Of a DNA stretch of 64,000 bases, positions 1 through 9,175 are shown in pieces; positions within the stretch are counted from its first letter, which is position 1, and each line of letters starts with the position of its first letter. A model generated the notes under the pieces. That model saw only the letters and a program-made list of their open reading frames with translations. It did no database searches and was not told the origin of the DNA. The DNA is from an uncultured Pseudomonadales bacterium (GTDB taxonomy: Bacteria > Pseudomonadota > Gammaproteobacteria > Pseudomonadales > Azotimanducaceae), in the NCBI GenBank assembly GCA_958296025.1, contig OY282430.1, forward strand, positions 2,046,001 to 2,110,000, read 5' to 3'. Made by a program: the position numbers and the translations under genes.

Positions 1-485
1 CCGCCGATGATGAAGGCGATGCCGGAACCCATGATGGCGCCGGTCTGGAAAACCGAGAGCGCCAGCGGCACCCGCTGCCTGGGAAAGAAGTCCCCCACCA
101 AGGAGGTCGCGGCCGGGCTTAGGGTGGCCTCGCCCACGCCCACGCCGATGCGGGCCAGCAGCACATGCCAAAAGCTGCGCGACAGGCCGCAGGCCATGGT
201 CATCAGGGACCAGAAGAAGATGCCGGCGGCGATGATGAACTTGCGGCTTCTGTGGTCCGCCAGCCAAGCGATGGGTAAAGCGGCGATGGCGTAGAACACG
301 GCGAAGACGCCGTACAGCCAGCCGATCTGCGCGTCGTTGACGCCCAGATCCGCCTTCATCGGATCGACCACAATGGCAACTACCTGCCGGTCGATGTAGG
401 CCACCAGCGCCGCCAACACCAGCACGCCGACCACCGCCCAAGCGTAGGCTGGATTCGGATAGGCGTCGAGAGGCGGCTTGGCCAT
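1..485 (-). CDS. MFS transporter, N-terminal part (runs off the window)
   Basis: Major facilitator superfamily permease of the inner membrane. Only the first about 161 residues are present; the 3' end lies beyond position 1. The reading starts MAKPPLDAYPNPAYAW and gives a first membrane span, then the motif DRQVVAIVVDPMKADLGVND. Next comes the loop ADHRSRK, which is the usual MFS motif between helices 2 and 3, and GVGVGEATLSPA in helix 4. This resembles transporters of organic acids or aromatic compounds, but the substrate cannot be read. It lies directly downstream of a TonB receptor on the same strand, so the two may form an outer/inner membrane uptake pair; that is inference. Confidence 0.85.
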   Translation of the reverse strand, partial: MAKPPLDAYPNPAYAWAVVGVLVLAALVAYIDRQVVAIVVDPMKADLGVNDAQIGWLYGVFAVFYAIAALPIAWLADHRSRKFIIAAGIFFWSLMTMACGLSRSFWHVLLARIGVGVGEATLSPAATSLVGDFFPRQRVPLALSVFQTGAIMGSGIAFIIG

Positions 486-507
486 AGTCCTTGACGACCT
501 AAGCCGC

Positions 508-540
508 AGCAGGCATCCACCGCAAAGGTGGATGCCTGCT
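508..540. terminator. perfect 14-bp hairpin between receptor and transporter genes
   Basis: AGCAGGCATCCACC and its exact reverse complement flank a 5-base loop (GCAAA). It sits between the stop of the TonB receptor and the start of the MFS gene, both on the minus strand. No T-run follows on the minus strand, so it is not a textbook intrinsic terminator. It could end or protect the receptor mRNA, or attenuate the downstream gene. Confidence 0.55.
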
Positions 541-582
541 GTCGCCAGACGCGGCTCGCCGAAATCCGGCAAGCGACAGCGC

Positions 583-3018
583 CTACATCGTGTAGGAGAA
601 CTCCACCGCGTAGGTTTGCGGGGCGCCCCAGCCTTGGAAGCCGGTCCTAAAGCCGCCCAAGAACAGGGCTTGCTCCCGCCACTGCTCGTCCGTGAGGTTC
701 TTGCCGAAGGCGGCGATGCCCAAGGTGCCTCCGTTGTCCAGGGGCCATTCATAAGCCACACGGGCGTCCAGACCGAAGTAACCGCCCTCAAACAACCGTT
801 GGTCGGCGCCGCCGCCGGTGTTCACCAACAGGAAGTCGCCGACCTTCTTCCAGCCAACGTTGGCGAAGAAACGCCCCGGCCCCACTTGCCGGTCAAACGC
901 CAAGGTGACGGCGAGGTTCCAATCCGGCTGTCGGGAGTCGTCATTGCCCCCCAAGGTGCGCAACGTGCCGACCGGGTCCGTCACCCCTGGAACGCCGGTG
1001 ACGCAGGCGTCCAGAATGAAACAGTCGATGGTGTAGGCTTTGTTCTTGACGTCCAGGATGCCGCCGTTCACCACTAGGATGAAGTCATCATTCAACAGCC
1101 ATTGGGACTCCAGCTCAACCCCGGAGTACTCCGACGTGCCGCCGTTGTTGATGATGGTGGTCGTGCCCGGAATGGACCCCGGCGGCAAAGGGATGATGGA
1201 GCTGAACTGGGACCCGTCCCGCTCCAAGTAGAAGTAGGCCGCGTTCAGACGCAGGCGCCGGTCAAAGAACTCGTTCTTCAGCCCGACCTCGATTTGGAAG
1301 GCGTCCTCCGGCTGAAAGGCCGCTTCCGCGGGATCCCGCGCCGAGCGGATGCTGAAGCCGCCGCTGCGGAAACCCTCCGAGTAGCTGACGTAGGCGCGGT
1401 TTTGCTCAGTGATGGCCCAAGTGGCGGAGGCCAGCAAAATCACGTCGTCCCAGCTGTCTGACACTGCGTAGGCGTTGCCGGTCCGCTCCGGGCGACCGGC
1501 GAAGTCGAACTCCTGGGTAACCGGTGTGGTGTCGAAGGTACCGTCCGTATAGTCGAAGTAGGAGTTGTAGGCGTCCTTGTCCTCATTGATGTAGCGGGCG
1601 CCGAAGCTCAGTTCCAAGTTGTCCGTCGGCCGCCAGTTGATGGCCCCGAACAGGGCGATGGACTTGACGTCCTCACCGGCGCGCTGAATGCTGCGGGCGT
1701 TGGGGAATTGGCAGAGCGCGTCGCCGAGGCCCGGGTTGGCGCGCAGCGGCGCGGAGATGATGGATCCGATCACTGCGCAAGGTAATCCAACCAAGGCCGG
1801 ACTGAGGGCGGCAGGAGGTAGTTGCAGCACGTTGTTGGTGTTCTGCTGAAACTCCAGATCCGAACTGAAGTAGTAGAAGCCGACCAAGAAATCCACGTTG
1901 TCCGTAAAGTCCCCGGAGAGACGAATCTCCTGGGTGAATACCTCAAACTCCTGATCCCGCAAGGTGTGCAACTGCGCAAACGGAGTCGCGCCCCCGTCGA
2001 TGGCGCCGCCGTCAAAATCCTGGTTCACCAAGTCATCGCCGCTGTGCCAGCCGGTGATGGCGTTGACGGCGTAGCCGTTGGGCAGCAACCACTCCGCCCG
2101 CAGGCCCACTTGGTCCACGTCGTACCACATCGGCTCCTTCTTGTCCGCCAGGTTCTCGAAGGGATCGTCGCCGTTGAAGCGCGGGTCCTGGGGCGGGATC
2201 TGGCCGCGATCCTTGATGCGGTCATAGGTGAGGATGGCGTCGAACTTGTCCGTCGGCGCCCAGCGCAGGGCCAGGGTTTGGGAAGAGAAATCGATGTCGC
2301 CGGCGGAGTCCTCCAGGGTGATGTTGTCGTAGAAGCCGTCCCGCTCCCGCATGATGGCGCTGACCTTCAGCGCCAAGGTGTCATCCACCAGCGGAATGTT
2401 GACCCGGCCCTTGAGGATTCTGGAGTCGTAGTTGCCGATCTCTCCGGCCACCTTAGCGCCAAACTCATTGAACTGGGGCCGCACCCGGTTGACGACGATG
2501 TTGCCGCCAATGGTGTTCTTGCCGAACAGCACCCCTTGCGGGCCGCGGTTGACCTCAATGCTCTCCACGTCAAAGACATCGATCAACTGCCCGGTGCTGG
2601 AGCCAATCTGGATGCCATCGACGATCACCCCGACCTGCGGGCTTTGCGTCTTCTCGATGTCCGCGTAGCCGATGCCGCGAATGTACAGGGCGCTGGCGCC
2701 CGGGCCGGCGGTGTTCATGCCCAGATAGACGTTGGGCGCCAGCCCGTCGAAGTCCCGCAAGGTCTGCGGCTTGAGCTGCTCGATCTGCTCCGCGCCGAAG
2801 GCGGTCACCGAAAGCGGCACGTCTTGCTGCGCCTCCTGCCGCCGCCGCGAGGTGACGATGATTTCCTCAACCAGCTTTCCCGTTGTGTCGAAGGTGCGGA
2901 CCTGGACCTCTTCGGCCAGCAGCCAATTAGGCACCAAGAGACTGAAGACGCCAGTGAGCAGCCATCGGCCGCAAGACGCCCAGCGGAGCGGCATGGTTAA
3001 TCGATTGGGGGTTTCCAT
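583..3018 (-). CDS. TonB-dependent outer-membrane receptor
   Basis: Outer-membrane beta-barrel transporter energised by TonB, importing an unidentified large or scarce substrate. I start at METPNRLTMPLRW, which gives a signal peptide ending near WLLA; an upstream in-frame ATG at 3111 would put about 30 residues before it. Mature N terminus: TonB box-like EEIIVTSRRRQE, plug domain with DVPLSVTAF, YIRGIG and the conserved NRGPQGVLFGKNTIGG, then barrel strands to the terminal aromatic motif ending FSYTM. Length 811 residues is normal. The plug style matches the receptors abundant in sphingomonads and marine gammaproteobacteria. The adjacent MFS gene suggests import of a small organic compound rather than iron, but this is unproven. 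Confidence 0.93.
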   Translation of the reverse strand: METPNRLTMPLRWASCGRWLLTGVFSLLVPNWLLAEEVQVRTFDTTGKLVEEIIVTSRRRQEAQQDVPLSVTAFGAEQIEQLKPQTLRDFDGLAPNVYLGMNTAGPGASALYIRGIGYADIEKTQSPQVGVIVDGIQIGSSTGQLIDVFDVESIEVNRGPQGVLFGKNTIGGNIVVNRVRPQFNEFGAKVAGEIGNYDSRILKGRVNIPLVDDTLALKVSAIMRERDGFYDNITLEDSAGDIDFSSQTLALRWAPTDKFDAILTYDRIKDRGQIPPQDPRFNGDDPFENLADKKEPMWYDVDQVGLRAEWLLPNGYAVNAITGWHSGDDLVNQDFDGGAIDGGATPFAQLHTLRDQEFEVFTQEIRLSGDFTDNVDFLVGFYYFSSDLEFQQNTNNVLQLPPAALSPALVGLPCAVIGSIISAPLRANPGLGDALCQFPNARSIQRAGEDVKSIALFGAINWRPTDNLELSFGARYINEDKDAYNSYFDYTDGTFDTTPVTQEFDFAGRPERTGNAYAVSDSWDDVILLASATWAITEQNRAYVSYSEGFRSGGFSIRSARDPAEAAFQPEDAFQIEVGLKNEFFDRRLRLNAAYFYLERDGSQFSSIIPLPPGSIPGTTTIINNGGTSEYSGVELESQWLLNDDFILVVNGGILDVKNKAYTIDCFILDACVTGVPGVTDPVGTLRTLGGNDDSRQPDWNLAVTLAFDRQVGPGRFFANVGWKKVGDFLLVNTGGGADQRLFEGGYFGLDARVAYEWPLDNGGTLGIAAFGKNLTDEQWREQALFLGGFRTGFQGWGAPQTYAVEFSYTM

Positions 3019-3253
3019 GTGCGCATATCTCCATGCGGATGACAGAAGAACCAAGCATACAGGGTGGAGTAGCGATTGTCCGCACACACACGCAACATGC
3101 GTTGCGACCAACCGCGGGTTTGAATGCTAGATTTCCTACGCAAAATTCAGCCAAACGCCACTGGCGTCGCGTCGGCAACGGGGTAATTTCGGGGACATGA
3201 ACAGCCAACATTGCTCCACCCCAAAAGGCGCGCCTCCTCACAACGGCATCAGA

Positions 3254-3832
3254 ATGAGCGCCGGCCGCCGCAATCAGAGATGCGCTGGGGTTTCGTTGCT
3301 GGAGTTGCTGGTGACGTTGGCGGTAATGGCGGTTTTGGCCGGGGTGGCCATGCCCGGCTTGGTTGACTTGGCGGCCCAGCATCGGTCGTCGGCGCGGATC
3401 AATGCGATGCTGGGGGCGGTGCAGGCGGCACGCCATCTGGCCATTGTCGGCAACGTCTCGGTGACCCTCTGTCCGGGGCAGGGGCCGCGTTGCTTGGGTC
3501 GCAATCAGTGGCACCAAGGGGCGGTGGTGTTTGTGGATAGGGACCGGGACCGGCGCATCGACGCCGGGGAGTTCGTCGCCCTGCGCCTACCGAAAATGGA
3601 CCTCGGTGAGCGCATTCGCTGGCGGGCGTTCAGAAACCGGAGCTTCCTATTGATTCGCGGCTCCGGGCTGACAGACTGGCAGAACGGCAACTTCCAATAC
3701 TGCCCCGCCGATGGGGACGCCCGTTTCGCCCGACAGATCATCCTCAACGCCCAAGGCCGAGTGCGCCATGCGCAGGATTCCGACGGCGACGGCATCCGCG
3801 AGGATGCCCAGGGCCGTCCGCTGGCTTGCTAG
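3254..3832 (+). CDS. FimT/GspH-family minor pilin (pseudopilin)
   Basis: Prepilin-like protein that would be cleaved by the prepilin peptidase and join a type IV pilus or related machine. The class III signal is visible: a short basic leader, then G before VSLLELLVTLAVMAVLAG, with Glu at position +5. The rest reads as a GspH/FimT fold with VGNVSVTLCPG, a DRDRDRRIDAGE segment and a C-terminal CPADGDARFARQIILNAQGR block followed by an acidic DSDGDGIRED stretch. I chose ATG 3254 because it gives a 12-residue leader; ATG 3197 would give 31. It is convergent with the pilY1 cluster rather than within it, and divergent from the receptor gene. Confidence 0.85.
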   Translation: MSAGRRNQRCAGVSLLELLVTLAVMAVLAGVAMPGLVDLAAQHRSSARINAMLGAVQAARHLAIVGNVSVTLCPGQGPRCLGRNQWHQGAVVFVDRDRDRRIDAGEFVALRLPKMDLGERIRWRAFRNRSFLLIRGSGLTDWQNGNFQYCPADGDARFARQIILNAQGRVRHAQDSDGDGIREDAQGRPLAC

Positions 3833-3950
3833 TGCGCTGTCCGCTTGGCACCGGTCGCCAAAGGGCCAGCCATTGGGTTTGTGGCGCACCAGCCGTGGAG
3901 GCACCCAGACCCCTCCCGCACGGGACGCAGGCCCCCAGGGTCAAGGACGA

Positions 3951-6278
3951 TTAGTCGAACTCGGTCAGTTCACGCCACGACAGCCGGCCTTGGCGCCGGC
4001 GAAGCGGCGGGCCAACATCTAGGGTGCGCCGCTGCCCTCCAGCGGCTAAGACCAACAGCGGCGGGCCGTCTGGCGTGGGCAGCAGATGGGGGGCCGTTAA
4101 GGGGCCGGCTTGGTCTTGGGGCTCAAACAGGATGCCGGGCGCATAGTCCTGGCCGTCCACCCTGAGGAGGTCCGCTTCGTTCAGTTCCCCGTCCTCGTTC
4201 AAGTCCAGTATCGGCCGGCCTGGGCTGCCGCCCGTCAGGAGGCTCAGCGGCAGCACCGCGCCGGGCGCGCCGCCGTTGGCGGCGTCCGACAGGATGGTGG
4301 TGACGAACAACAGGTCATCCCAGATAGCCAAGCGCGGATGGGCGCGTTCGCCGGGATGCTGGGCGGGGCCAAAGGCGGCGCCGGCGCGGGGGGCGTTGAA
4401 GTCGAGCCGCCAGCCGCGAACGCCGGCGCCGCCGTTGCCGGCCAAGCGGTAGCGCACCGCTTGGTTGGAGACGATGCGTTGCCGTCGATGGGCACCGCCT
4501 GCCGGGGCGCGGATGTTGGTCATCCGCTGCCGCACGAGGGACCTAGCCTCCACATTGGGGACGGCGCTCCGCCCAGCGCCATCGTCCGCATCCCAAATGC
4601 CGAACAGGGATTGCACTTCGGTGTTGGCCTTCCCGTCGGCAGCAGCCTCCCCGCCAGTGCCGAAGACGACGATGAAACCTGGCTTGTCGGGATGCTTGAG
4701 AACCTGCGGCCGGGCAACAATGGGCAGCCCCACCTCCGGGTCCCGGGCACTGCGCGCTTGGAAAATTGCCGTCGCGCTCCAATCCGAAGGCGTCTCGCCC
4801 GACAGGTCAAACCGATGCAGATTGCCCAGCAGGTCTCCGGCGTAGGCGCGGTCAACCGTGCCGTTCAGGTCCAGATCCACCAGCGCCGGTTCGCCCAAGC
4901 CGTTCGCCAACCCGTTGGGGACCTGCGGCGGGGCGGTTGACAGCTTGACGAAATCGCCCTCCTGCCAACCATCAAGGCCAAGGTCCAGAAACAGGATGAA
5001 CAAGGTGGCGTTTGCGGCGGTGCTGTCCGGCCCATTGCCAAGGATGGCCACCCATTTCTTCTCCCTGTCCGCGTCTTCGGCATTGCTCATGCCGACCCGG
5101 GCTTGGCTGAGGGCATATCCCAAGTCCTTAACCGGCTGACCGTTCGCATCCAGAATCCGCTGACCGCCCGGGCCGCCCAAGGGCTGCCCGTCCGCCATGA
5201 CCGGGTAGGCGTCGTCCTGGTCGGTGAACTCCCACAGGACGGATTGGGCAGCCTGCTGCACATTGCGGAACGCTGAATCCGGGTCGCTGACGTCCAAGGC
5301 GAAGTAGCCCTTGCCGCCGCGCCCCAAACCGCCGACGAGAAGGGTGCGCCATGCCTTGCGCTTGGCGTCCGCCCGAGGGCGGATGAACACATCTTCCACC
5401 GTCGGCGTCAGGTCAACCAGGTAGTGGAGTTTCCCCGGTTCGGCAAAGCGCAGATCCAACTTGTTGGCGAACCCTTGGCCGCCATCGATGAGCTTATTCG
5501 GCACATAGGCAAACAACTCGTCTCCGCCGTTCGCAGCGAAGGCGTGCAGCATGCCGTCGTTGGCGCCCACATAGACCAAGGCCCGGCGGTTGCGGAAATC
5601 CCTTGCGAATTCGGCGTAGCGGTCTCCGGCAGCCATCGGATAGGGCGCATGGCCGCGCCCGAGGGCCCGGGGCGGGCCGACGAACAGGGGACGGGCGCCG
5701 ATGATCGGGCCAAGGCGCCTGTTGTTGCCGGCCCCGCGTAGCCAATCGACTTCGGACGCACTGAGGACGACGCGCTGCTCATCATCCAGCTGGTCGTGCT
5801 TGAAGGGAGCGCCGGCGCCGTTGGCGTAGGTGACGATGACCCGCTCGCTGGGCGCCATGCCGGCCAAAGGCGCCGCCGCCCGCCATAGCAGGCTGATGCC
5901 CTCGCCGCTGAAGCCCAAGGCCTGCAGGTCGCCGGTGCCTGTGGACGGGTTGTGGATGGCGCGGAACTCGACGCCGCCTTCGGTGGTGGCGCCTAGGCTA
6001 TAAGCCAAAGAGGTCATCCGGGCCGATCCCGCTGCCGCCGCGGCTGCCGCGCCGCCGCATGAGAGCAGACAGCCTATGCCCAAGCGTAGGTGCCTCGGCA
6101 AAGCCAAAGGGCACAGCATCCACCGCCCAATTGCCGAAGCCCGAATGTGCCTTGCCCGCAGGTTTCGACGGGATTCGTAAGTGGCGCCGGCAGGTCTCCC
6201 GGGGGATGTCGGATCGGCCCGTTTCCGCCTAAGGCGATGCAACCTACGGATGACGGCTGGAGCAAGTCGGCGAAGCAT
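3951..6278 (-). CDS. pilY1: PilY1-like type IV pilus tip/assembly protein (short form)
   Basis: Calcium-modulated tip adhesin and assembly factor of type IV pili. The C-terminal PilC/PilY1 propeller is clear: VYVGANDGMLHAFAANGGDE, YVPNKL, LVGGLGRGGKGYFALDVSDP, WVAILGNG. A loop DLDLNGTVD near residue 466 fits the PilY1 calcium site, and a second EF-like loop DLNEDGELNEADLL lies near residue 690. At 775 residues it lacks the N-terminal von Willebrand-like region of longer PilY1 proteins. ATG 6278 is supported by GGAGGAGG seven bases upstream and lies 2 bp from the pilX stop. That start puts about 50 basic residues before a likely signal peptide at MLCPLALPRHLRLGIGC. Confidence 0.9.
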   Translation of the reverse strand: MLRRLAPAVIRRLHRLRRKRADPTSPGRPAGATYESRRNLRARHIRASAIGRWMLCPLALPRHLRLGIGCLLSCGGAAAAAAAGSARMTSLAYSLGATTEGGVEFRAIHNPSTGTGDLQALGFSGEGISLLWRAAAPLAGMAPSERVIVTYANGAGAPFKHDQLDDEQRVVLSASEVDWLRGAGNNRRLGPIIGARPLFVGPPRALGRGHAPYPMAAGDRYAEFARDFRNRRALVYVGANDGMLHAFAANGGDELFAYVPNKLIDGGQGFANKLDLRFAEPGKLHYLVDLTPTVEDVFIRPRADAKRKAWRTLLVGGLGRGGKGYFALDVSDPDSAFRNVQQAAQSVLWEFTDQDDAYPVMADGQPLGGPGGQRILDANGQPVKDLGYALSQARVGMSNAEDADREKKWVAILGNGPDSTAANATLFILFLDLGLDGWQEGDFVKLSTAPPQVPNGLANGLGEPALVDLDLNGTVDRAYAGDLLGNLHRFDLSGETPSDWSATAIFQARSARDPEVGLPIVARPQVLKHPDKPGFIVVFGTGGEAAADGKANTEVQSLFGIWDADDGAGRSAVPNVEARSLVRQRMTNIRAPAGGAHRRQRIVSNQAVRYRLAGNGGAGVRGWRLDFNAPRAGAAFGPAQHPGERAHPRLAIWDDLLFVTTILSDAANGGAPGAVLPLSLLTGGSPGRPILDLNEDGELNEADLLRVDGQDYAPGILFEPQDQAGPLTAPHLLPTPDGPPLLVLAAGGQRRTLDVGPPLRRRQGRLSWRELTEFD

Positions 6279-6280
6279 GT

Positions 6281-6862
6281 CTAGTCCTCCTCCAATAAGG
6301 GAAGCGCGAAGGTGCTTTGCAAACGCGCTCGGGCGTTGACCGTGGCGCCGAATCCTATGGCCGTGACGCGGAAGATGGCGGTTTGCCGCCGCCGAACCAC
6401 AGGGGACTCATCGAGCGAGTGAGGATTGTTCGGGCCTTCCAGAGTGACCAGCCATTCGATGAGATACCTTGGCGGCGCGGCCACGCCCGCCGGCGGAACC
6501 GTCACGGCCCGGCTGCCGGCGCCGCCTGTCATCCACACGCCCGGCGTCGCCCAAGGATTCGGATCGCCAAAGGAGGCCGGTCGCCACAGCCCACCCGAAC
6601 CCTGTGCCGTAAACCGCGCCTCATCCGGCACTTCCCGAAGCAAAAACGCCTCTCCCTCCCGCAATGCCAGTTCCGCCGCCTGAAAGGCCAGCAGGTCGTC
6701 GTGGGCGTTGCGGGCCAAGCGGGTTTGCAGGCTGGCCGTCTGCACGGCGGCAACGCCAAGGACGCTCAACAGGAGAAGCAGCGCCAAGCTGATGAACAGG
6801 ATCATGCCGACCTGCCGGCGGACGCCGTGGCCCAGCCCCCAAGGGAGGAGCAACCGCTGCAT
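6281..6862 (-). CDS. pilX: PilX-like minor pilin
   Basis: Minor pilin of the type IV pilus priming complex. The N terminus has a basic leader and RRQVG before MILFISLALLLLLSVLGVAAVQ, the usual PilX N-terminal domain. It lacks Glu at +5, as I recall is common for PilX. ATG 6862 is preferred because GGTGAGGG lies about nine bases upstream and the leader is then 20 residues. An in-frame ATG at 6982 would overlap the pilW stop by 8 bp and add 40 residues. The C-terminal half (QTAIFRVTAIGFGATVNARARLQS) is typical of the family. It lies between pilW and pilY1 in an apparent operon. Confidence 0.85.
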   Translation of the reverse strand: MQRLLLPWGLGHGVRRQVGMILFISLALLLLLSVLGVAAVQTASLQTRLARNAHDDLLAFQAAELALREGEAFLLREVPDEARFTAQGSGGLWRPASFGDPNPWATPGVWMTGGAGSRAVTVPPAGVAAPPRYLIEWLVTLEGPNNPHSLDESPVVRRRQTAIFRVTAIGFGATVNARARLQSTFALPLLEED

Positions 6863-6974
6863 TGCGCTTGCCCTCACCCCTTCCAGCGGGAACGCGGAAA
6901 AAAGTGGACCAAGCTGGGCTGCGCCGAGGCCGGGAACAGGACCCTTCGGCACAAGGCAAGGTCTCGTTAAGCGA

Positions 6975-8024
6975 TCAAACATTGCGTAACGCCACCACCT
7001 GCTCAAACAGCCGCTCCTCGTCATCCCGGCGTGTGGTGACCGCCAAGGCCATCGAACGAATCCGATGTTCGGGTTGCAGTTCGCCAAAGCGGACGTAGCG
7101 ATTCAGTCCGTCCAAGCCGTCATCGGGGCTGCCGTCCACGCCGAGGAGCGCCCGCAGGTTCGTGACGCCCTCCACTAACTCCACCGGCGCCGCAACGCCT
7201 GAGCGTCGCCACAGGCTCAGGACCCCCGGCCCGGCGCCGGCGGCGACGAAGTAGATTTCCGTCAGCACCCGGCCAACCACCGTCCCTTGTGGGCCGGAAT
7301 CGCCGCCGAAGGGTTCGCCGGCGGCGGAAAGTGACCGGCCAACAGCGTTGCCGTAGAGGCCGGCGCCGGGTACCCGCAGCAGGGCAAGGCGCCCCCCGCT
7401 CGGGACGATGCCGGTGATGCGGAACAGGGTGGCCTGCCGGCAACTGCTGACGAGCGCCACGTCGCCGCTGCTGAGCACACCGCCTTCGACGTTCGCCACC
7501 CTGAGGGGGTCGTCCGGGCCGGCCCTTGCGACCAAGGGGTTGGCCGGCGTCTCCAAGCGACGGAAGACGACGAGGTCGGACCCGGGAGCGAGCCGGTCAA
7601 TGCGAATGCCTGTGTTATCAACCAAGGCGTTCAGGGTGCCGCCCGGCCCCTCCCTAGGCAATTCGGCCAAGGGCGGCGACCAGGCCGTCAAGTCCACTGA
7701 GGTTCCATCGCCTCGGTAGGAAAAGCCCTGCACCGGCCGGGTGAGGTCGAACTCAAAAAGATCCGGCCAAGCGCCATTCAGATTGTTTTGCAAACGCCCA
7801 CCCCGCCCATTGCAGCCGAAGTAACCGACGCCCATTGCCGAACGGCGCAGAAACCCCAGGGCGTAAGCGCCGGCGTCCTGCACGTCGGAGCGGGCCTGCA
7901 ACTGCGCCGCCGCTGCATGACCCCCGGAATACTGCCGTACTAAACCCCAGGCGACCACCAGCCCCAAGGCCATGGCCAGAAGCAGTTCAACCAACGACAG
8001 ACCCGCTGAACGCCGAGCCGACAT
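6975..8024 (-). CDS. pilW: PilW-like minor pilin
   Basis: Minor pilin needed to start type IV pilus assembly. The prepilin signal is MSARRSAG cleaved before LSLVELLLAMALGLVVAWG with Glu at +5. Then come the PilW-type features: DAGAYALGFLRRSAMGVGYFGCNG, a long beta-rich globular region and a C-terminal VTTRRDDEERLFEQVVALRNV. Length 349 residues is normal for PilW. It starts 6 bp after the pilV stop, indicating co-transcription and probably coupled translation. Confidence 0.9.
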   Translation of the reverse strand: MSARRSAGLSLVELLLAMALGLVVAWGLVRQYSGGHAAAAQLQARSDVQDAGAYALGFLRRSAMGVGYFGCNGRGGRLQNNLNGAWPDLFEFDLTRPVQGFSYRGDGTSVDLTAWSPPLAELPREGPGGTLNALVDNTGIRIDRLAPGSDLVVFRRLETPANPLVARAGPDDPLRVANVEGGVLSSGDVALVSSCRQATLFRITGIVPSGGRLALLRVPGAGLYGNAVGRSLSAAGEPFGGDSGPQGTVVGRVLTEIYFVAAGAGPGVLSLWRRSGVAAPVELVEGVTNLRALLGVDGSPDDGLDGLNRYVRFGELQPEHRIRSMALAVTTRRDDEERLFEQVVALRNV

Positions 8025-8030
8025 GCCCCT

Positions 8031-8480
8031 TCAGCCTCGGCTGGCCGCTGTCAGCGTCTGCACGGCACCGCCCACCCGCCAGCGGATGGCCACCTCCAAC
8101 GCGCCGCTGGCGGCATCAACGCTGAGACCGCCCTGGGCGTTCATCCGCGCCGCACAGTCCGCCTCCGCCACCTCGGCACCCAAGGCGCACCGCCACGCCG
8201 AGAGGTCAAACGCCGCCATCTGCTCCGCTGAGCAAGCGCCGGCGATGCAGTCCGCGGACGCCGGCGACCCGCCAGCGGCAGCGTAGGCGCCGGCAGCAAG
8301 CCCGGCCGGATTGGCGCGGACGCGCTCCAACAGGTCATGGACCAGCAGCACGGCGTCGGCGTGGGCTGCCGCGGCCCGGCTCTGCTGCACGGTCAGCGCC
8401 CCCAATCCGGTGACGCCAAGCACGCCGACGCCCGTAACCAGCATGGCAACCAGCAGTTCCAACATGGAGAAGCCTTTCAT
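8031..8480 (-). CDS. pilV: PilV-like minor pilin
   Basis: Minor pilin. The start MKGFSMLELLVAMLVTGVG gives a very short leader (MKG) cleaved before FSMLELL with Glu at +5, exactly the PilV pattern. VLLVHDLLERVRANPAGLAAG is the conserved helix after the transmembrane segment in PilV, followed by cysteine-containing loops (ADCIAGACSAEQM, WRCALG, ADCAAR). The frame is open upstream to 8786, but that extension overlaps the preceding pilin gene and is rejected. There is no strong ribosome site; coupling to the upstream pilin stop 16 bp away is likely. Confidence 0.88.
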   Translation of the reverse strand: MKGFSMLELLVAMLVTGVGVLGVTGLGALTVQQSRAAAAHADAVLLVHDLLERVRANPAGLAAGAYAAAGGSPASADCIAGACSAEQMAAFDLSAWRCALGAEVAEADCAARMNAQGGLSVDAASGALEVAIRWRVGGAVQTLTAASRG

Positions 8481-8496
8481 GAAAGGAGCGCCGCAG

Positions 8497-8967
8497 TTAG
8501 CTTCCCCATTCCTCCTCCCCAAGACCGATTTCGCCATCGTCATCGCGGTCCCACGCCCGGTTGCCGGCTTCGTCCAAGCGCAAAAAGCCATCCGTTGCCA
8601 TCGACCCATCCGCCGAGGGGCGCGCCAGCAGCACGAAGCCGTTGCCGTCCCCGGTGACCAAGACGGCGTAGCGCCCTTCGGCGACGGACCCTGGGGTGCA
8701 GACCTCCGCCGCCACGGGGCCGTTATCGCTGTCGCCGATGCCGTCACCGTCCCCGTCGGCGGCGCCTGCATAGGAGAAACGCACACTCGCCCAGCGCTCC
8801 AGAGCCAAGGCGCAGGCCATCAGGTCGCTTTGCGCTTCGCTGCGGTAGGCGCGCAGGGAATAGTCGTTGAAGGCCGGCAAGGCCACGCCCACCAGCACCG
8901 CCAGGATGACCACGGCGACCATCAGTTCAATGAGGGAGAGGCCGTCATGCAGGGCAAGCCGCAGCAT
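8497..8967 (-). CDS. pilE: PilE/FimU-like type IV minor pilin
   Basis: Type IVa pilin-like protein. The class III signal is MLRLALHDG cleaved before LSLIELMVAVVILAVLVGVALPAFNDY, with Glu at +5, followed by the helix LRAYRSEAQSDLMACALALERWA as in PilE. The globular domain holds an acidic loop (GAADGDGDGIGDSDNG) and ends DRDDDGEIGLGEEEWGS, which may bind calcium; that is a guess. ATG 8967 gives a 9-residue leader; in-frame ATGs at 9009 and 9063 are alternatives. It is first in the pilE-pilV-pilW-pilX-pilY1 run, where Pseudomonas has fimU, so it may play the FimU role. Confidence 0.82.
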   Translation of the reverse strand: MLRLALHDGLSLIELMVAVVILAVLVGVALPAFNDYSLRAYRSEAQSDLMACALALERWASVRFSYAGAADGDGDGIGDSDNGPVAAEVCTPGSVAEGRYAVLVTGDGNGFVLLARPSADGSMATDGFLRLDEAGNRAWDRDDDGEIGLGEEEWGS

Positions 8968-9175
8968 ACCCAGCGGAAACCCCAGGCACGGACAGCCGCC
9001 GATGCGCATCCCAGGACGATGGCCGGCATCGGAGCGGCACGTTCCTCGGTGTGCATGAATCATCGGCGCTCCAGCGTACGAACGCCGCGAGGCTACGCGG
9101 AATGGCTTTGGCTTCTAAGAGGTCTTGCGACGAACGGCGTCAACGATGCGACGAACGGGCACGGCGCATGTGCAT

